This document shows, in pieces, positions 59,534 through 64,000 of a DNA stretch of 64,000 bases (position 1 is its first letter; each line of letters opens with the position of its first letter). Source of the DNA: Triplophysa rosa (Eukaryota; Chordata; Actinopteri; Cypriniformes; Nemacheilidae); assembly GCF_024868665.1 (NCBI RefSeq), contig NC_079902.1, positions 17,661,450-17,725,449 of the forward strand, given 5' to 3'. The notes beneath the pieces are model-generated. The model had not been told where the DNA came from and searched no databases. It was given only the letters and a program-made list of their open reading frames with translations. The position numbers and the translations under genes are program-made.

Positions 59534-59924
59534 TTAAAGGTCCAGTGTATGAAATTTAGAGGAATCTAGTGGTGGGGTCACAAATTGCAACCAACGGCTC
59601 ACTCCACCCTTTCCTTTCAAAGCACTACGGTGGCTGACAGAGGATTAAGATGTTCCTATGTTTTCGCTTCTTTGTCGAAGGAGATAACATTTTAAAAAAC
59701 GCGCTCTGTAGAGTAGTTTGTCCGTTTAGGGACACTGTAGAAACAACATGGTGAATTCCATGTAAGGGGGCCCGCGGTGTATGTACAGTAGATAAAAAAA
59801 TGTACGGTAATAAAGGAAATTAAAACATATTGCTTTATTATGTGAGGTATTTATACACCTCTGAAGACGTTAGATTGCATTTCTGTCAATAGATTCTCCA
59901 AAAAATTACACATTGGACCTTTAA
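59534..59924. mobile_element. TTAA MITE (TTAAAGGTCCA family), full length
   Basis: Left end TTAAAGGTCCAGTGTATGAA, right end TTACACATTGGACCTTTAA; inverted repeat of about 15 bases with TTAA at both edges. 391 bp. Internal landmarks AACGGCTCACTCCACCCTTT, GCACTACGGTGGCTGACAGA and ACAACATGGTGAATTCCATG define the family in this window. Confidence 0.92.
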
Positions 59925-61338
59925 GGTTTGCTGAAATAATGTAGTAAGGCTAATTCCAGCAGTATTCATAGTTTAAGGTTTCTATAGGGAACATTTCCAA
60001 CTACTACCCTCTTACTGCAGGCCACTATGCGGTAATCATTCTCATGTTTATATGCAAATGCATGCTGTGGGATGCAAACAGCCCCAAGCAGAACACTAAA
60101 CATCACAGGGAGTCACATGGCTATTTTTAAAGAAAGATGTCCTGAGGGTCTGTGGTCTGCACTACTTTGTGATGTCCTTGTTTTGTGTTTTCTGAACACA
60201 CTGAATTGTGGGAAGTTCTATGTAGCAGAACAGGCTCAGTAGTCAGGTTGAAAAGTAAATGAAGATGGGGGTCACGGTGCCTCGCCATTTCATATGCATG
60301 CATGTGTGCCATTTCATAACAGTTTGTAATGCAGACACTACATGCCTGCTGTGAACATATTAAAAGCAAGAAGGCTTTTTACTGGTCCAGTTAGCGCTAT
60401 CATAACTTCCCATTGAGTTCCATCTGCACATATCTTATAAAAGCCCACCCACAGACCACCCTAAAATATATGAGCACTAATATGATATGTGCGCTGGTCT
60501 TCACTCAGCTGGAGATATTCGCTTTCTACAGAGAATTTTTATATTGAAAATTAATATGTTGCACCACAGAGTTAATAAAGAAAAGCAAACAACAATAAGC
60601 TGTTTAGCATCCCGTAGAGTTACAGAACATAAAGCAGAAATCATCATGTATGGGCGGTTAAATATCATGAAAGAGGCTTTTTAATTGCTAAATTATACTT
60701 GTATGTTACGGGGGGTGGATTAAAAATGTTTTGGTTAATTTTATGTTGGATATTAAATTCAACAAAAACATGGCATTTATAGAAAGTACTCTTTTTTTAT
60801 TTCTGCCTTTTCAGTTCTAAGAGCCACTAGGAATGTAAGCCGCAATCTTTTAGTGTGTGTGTGTTTTCGAATAGATCAATAATAACCAGGAAAGAAAATC
60901 CCCATAATTCATGTTTCTTAGACCTTCCTCTTACAGGATAAAGTGTTTTGTGGTTAAAACTACTCAAGCCTGTCTTTCCGCCCTGGCCTTTTATGTCACT
61001 TTGTCTGCTTGTGCAACAAAGTACTATCAAATCCAAGCATATTCAAGCGAAGCCCACAGATATGCCATTTCATCTTGTGTTCTCTTTTGAATTAAAAGAG
61101 AAAGAAAGAAGAAAAACAGTGTTGTCCTATGCTGTCATTTGTCTTCCCGAGCTCATCATAGACATCAGCAAATTACACGCTAGTGTTGAGAGAAAAGGAG
61201 GTGGATTCAACGTACCATGATTCTAAGAAGATAATGTCTGTTCTGTTCTGCTTTGCCTGAAATGACTGTAATTTCAATTCAGGCAGCAATCTAGTCTGGC
61301 CTTAGGAAGGGGTGTACAGGACCTTGCTTGAATTGCAT

Positions 61339-61340
<2 letters not shown>
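59925..61340. other. Unannotated stretch
   Basis: No gene or recognised repeat. Confidence 0.5.
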
Positions 61341-61375
<35 letters not shown>

Positions 61376-61385
61376 CGTGCGTGTG

Positions 61386-61422
<37 letters not shown>
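61341..61422. repeat. Compound microsatellite (GT)n(GTGC)n
   Basis: About 15 GT units followed by interspersed GTGC units. Overlapping Cys-Val and Thr-His frames are artefacts. Confidence 0.97.
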
Positions 61423-63464
61423 ATAGATGTCTGTGAGTGCTTGGTCTTCAGATCTCACAGTAAGGGCCTTCAAAGTTCCCACCAAAGTGCCACAGAAGAA
61501 AAGTTACTATATGAAAATTCCAACTTCATATATCACCAGTGTGATCTGCTGGAACAAAATTGAAGTACTACAACAGCAGACATTTATTCTGTTTTAAATG
61601 TAAGTTTTGAGTATGCACTGTATGCATCCCCATGGACTCATTATCATCAGGCAATAAATGTCATGAATCTTGAAAGTTGAAACATCAAGGTGATGTAGTG
61701 TAGAGAGACATGCAGTGGCTCTTTGCTCCTTTAAGCAGCCTGAATCAAAGAGACTCATTTATCAACGCTGTTGTCCCTCCCGGTTCCATCAGTTTACAGA
61801 ATGGACCATTAGTCTTGCCTTTGCTCCTCCTGTTGCTCTGCCCTGGTGTTCCTGGTGAGAGACTCACTAAATTGTCCACTGCCATCCCTTCACGCTGGAG
61901 CTAGATGAAGTGGAAGCGGACAGCTCTGTTGTCTTTAAAATTGCTATCGATTTGACCGTTTGAATCTATAGCCTGGGAGGTTAAATGACCCACGTCTGGG
62001 CGAATGTGCCTGAAGAGACTCCGTGGATGAAAATTACAAAAGGCATCAAGATTCTATTTGCAATAATAAAGAAATTAGTGTCTTTTCAGATTTAGAGAGT
62101 ATGTGTCTTTAACTTTATTCACCTTCACACTTATGTAAATAGCCTGTGCCTGAGACGGAGAGCCCACAGACTGCTCGCAGTTCATGGACGTGTGCAGACC
62201 AGCTGATTCACAAAAATAGTTTGCTTTTGCTCAAATAAGAGCAAAATAAGTCTGATTGAATGACTTTACCCAACTGGAAACAAAGTTATGTTAAGAAGGC
62301 TAATACAAGAAGAGTTCTGGACTTTTCGCAGGTCTAATGTCTGGCTAGTGGTAACCTGCTCACATCATTTTTGGTGATTTACAAAAAAATGACATTGTTC
62401 GAAATTCAAATACATTGCTTTGATTTACTCAGAGTGTGGTACAGACCCGGCAGTTCGTAGCAGTCTGTCATAACGCATTTAGTTTAACATTTATAATCTT
62501 GTCTTTTGCCAGTGGCGTTTGTAAATATTGCAAATATGCAGTTCTGAGCTCAGTCATTTATTTTGGTTAGGTAATTTCACTATTTAGTAGCAGTCTGACG
62601 CTTTTGAAGAACAACACTCCAGACACCAAAACAATAAAACAGATCAGAGCAGGCACTTTTTACCACAGAAAACTGACATCAGTGTTTCTTTCTTCTTTTA
62701 GCAGAACTACTGTCTTTCATATCATGCAATACCTTCAATGACAGCTTGATATAATTATAGAAAGCTGCACTAACAAGAGGAATGAGAGGTTCAACTATAC
62801 AAACAAAAACTAAGTGATCTTTCTTTAAAGAAATGTTATAATTGGTTGAAAGATGAACAACAAGGGTCCCATGCAGAATTTTAATCAACTGGTGATTTGC
62901 ATTTCAGAACATGGTGATTTTATCCCATTTTTTACAGTAATTGCTGAATAGAGTTATACTTCTCGGTCACATTACTGTAGATTTGCAACTGTATATTAGG
63001 TACGATTATGTCCCGCTGCTTTGCACTGACATTCTGCTGTGTTTGTGACAGCTTATGTCTACAACACACAATGACACAAAGAAAGAACCAGACAATTGTT
63101 GAAGCTCACTTTTGCAACAAACAAAAAAGGTGCAAAAATCTAGAAACTGTGACATCAACTTTGTGGTTAGCGCTATTGTGTATAATTTTACATCGACTAA
63201 ATAGAAGCCAAGAACCCAGCGTACATGAGAATGAGTACATTCTCCGAATTCGTAGACATCCTGGCTGTATTCGTGCCCGTCACGAAAGGAAAATCCAGAG
63301 TGTCTTCTCTAAAATGAATAAAAACATAGTTGTCTTGATTGGATTAAATCTGAGTTGTGAGATAGGACATCTGAAACAAAGAAAACAAGAGATAAAACAA
63401 ACTTGATGCTAGCAACTCTAAATGGGGTGAAAAGGATGGGGTGCTAGTTTTAGAGGAACCCTTT
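61423..63464. other. Unannotated stretch
   Basis: No supported gene. A 132-codon frame at 63008-63406 is the longest outside repeats here but shows no domain, no membrane pattern beyond one short hydrophobic run, and no splice context. Confidence 0.45.
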
Positions 63465-63660
63465 TTTTATACTTATAGAATACATTATGCACTGTATATT
63501 AAGTCTATAAAATTCTTTAAAAAATGTGCTTATTTTGTTTGAATGATTCCATAAAGTACCTTGAACATCTCAAACTTTTCTGTTTCACAAAAGGTTCTTT
63601 GTGGCAACAAAAGGTTTTAAAAAGGTAAGAAAGAGATGGTTCTTTAAAGAACCTTTGACT
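63465..63660. repeat. GGTTCTTT/AAAGAACC palindromic repeat remnant
   Basis: AGGAACCCTTTTTTATACTT near the left, AAAAGGTTCTTTGTGG near 63591 and TGGTTCTTTAAAGAACCTTT at 63639-63658. Self-complementary GGTTCTTTAAAGAACC is typical of a common fish foldback repeat (from memory). Ends not defined. Confidence 0.5.
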
Positions 63661-64000
63661 GAATGGACTTTTCACATCTTTGATGTCAGTTCAGTGTCTC
63701 CCAGGTTTAAAACTAGCAACCCGTCTTAGACTGGTTTAAAAAAAATTAGCAGAAAAACACACATTTCTTTCCTCTTTTCAATCCTCCAAGAGGAGTTAAA
63801 CTGTATCTGTAAGCCAATGGCTGTGACTGTAGCTTGGACAGAGGTGTGCCGGCTCAGTAATTAATCAACATCAGTAGAGACTGATCCTGATGGCTGTGAG
63901 ATTGACTAAACTCTAGACAGTATTAATGATGAGAGCTCGCCAGCGTCTCCTCTCTGCGTAAATCCTTATCACGAGCGTATCTTTTAAGCACAGAGTGGAG
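63661..64000. other. Unannotated right edge
   Basis: No gene recognised. Contains AAACTAGCAACCCGTCTTAG, similar in style to the ACCAGC motif clusters. Confidence 0.45.

Noticed and set aside
61710..61904. Possible signal-peptide-like ORF with Leu run and a GTGAGA donor
   Set aside because: No acceptor or promoter context, and the frame has no recognisable relatives. Leucine run alone is weak evidence.
63008..63406. 132-codon + strand ORF
   Set aside because: Long for this AT-rich region but with no domain, poor composition for a protein and no gene context.

Overview
The window looks like a gene-poor, AT-rich stretch of a teleost genome, most likely a cyprinid fish (carp, barb or minnow group). 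The evidence is the repeat content: many foldback elements flanked by TTAA that begin TTAAAGGGATAGTTCACCC (Angel-type MITEs, family name from memory), a DIRS1-like tyrosine-recombinase retrotransposon with a gag protein typical of cyprinid copies, a tRNA-derived SINE, hAT, CACTA and Tc1-like MITEs, and long vertebrate-style microsatellites. I found no intact host protein gene. The only host exon candidate is a small one at 24697-24780, where a strong acceptor, a start codon in good context and a consensus donor would make a first coding exon on the + strand (MANGKISSTC then splice). Most of the window would then be intron or flanking desert.

Layout. 1-62: terminal scrap of a DIRS-like element. 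64-8600: mostly unique AT-rich DNA with a long pure GATA microsatellite and a truncated Angel-type MITE. 8614-10165: a TTAA-type element carrying a 70-codon ORF, abutting an Angel-type MITE on one shared TTAA. 11.1-16.2 kb: more MITEs, GT microsatellites and a rearrangement in which 373 bp copied from 9828-10203 sits between two 252-bp direct copies of local sequence (15324-16200). 16.7-25.8 kb: Tc1-like and Harbinger-like MITEs and the candidate exon.

25851-29832 is a CACTA-type MITE split by a young, minus-strand LTR retrotransposon (26264-29382; 571-bp LTRs with two differences, 5-bp duplication GTTAC). Its interior keeps only a broken gag-like start and a GC-rich minisatellite. 30446-31367 is an Angel-type copy with a second TTAA MITE nested in it. 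34763-40225 is a nearly full-length but dead DIRS element: inverted terminal repeats, internal complementary region, gag, RT/RNase H and tyrosine recombinase, all with frame breaks. It lies inside another Angel-type copy, and the empty site can be read across the junction. 42.5 kb, 48.5 kb and 59.5 kb hold three copies of a third TTAA MITE family. 44150-45439 is a hAT-type element with a perfect 8-bp duplication, 52453-52722 a SINE, and 54149-54953 a nested pair of MITEs. The remainder is non-repetitive sequence in which I see no gene.

The elements do not form a pathway. The window is best read as layered insertion history in an intron or gene desert. The most unusual points are the LTR element with minisatellite cargo, the templated insertion with its 252-bp flanking duplication, and the DIRS element whose internal complementary region, ends and empty site can all be checked within this one sequence.
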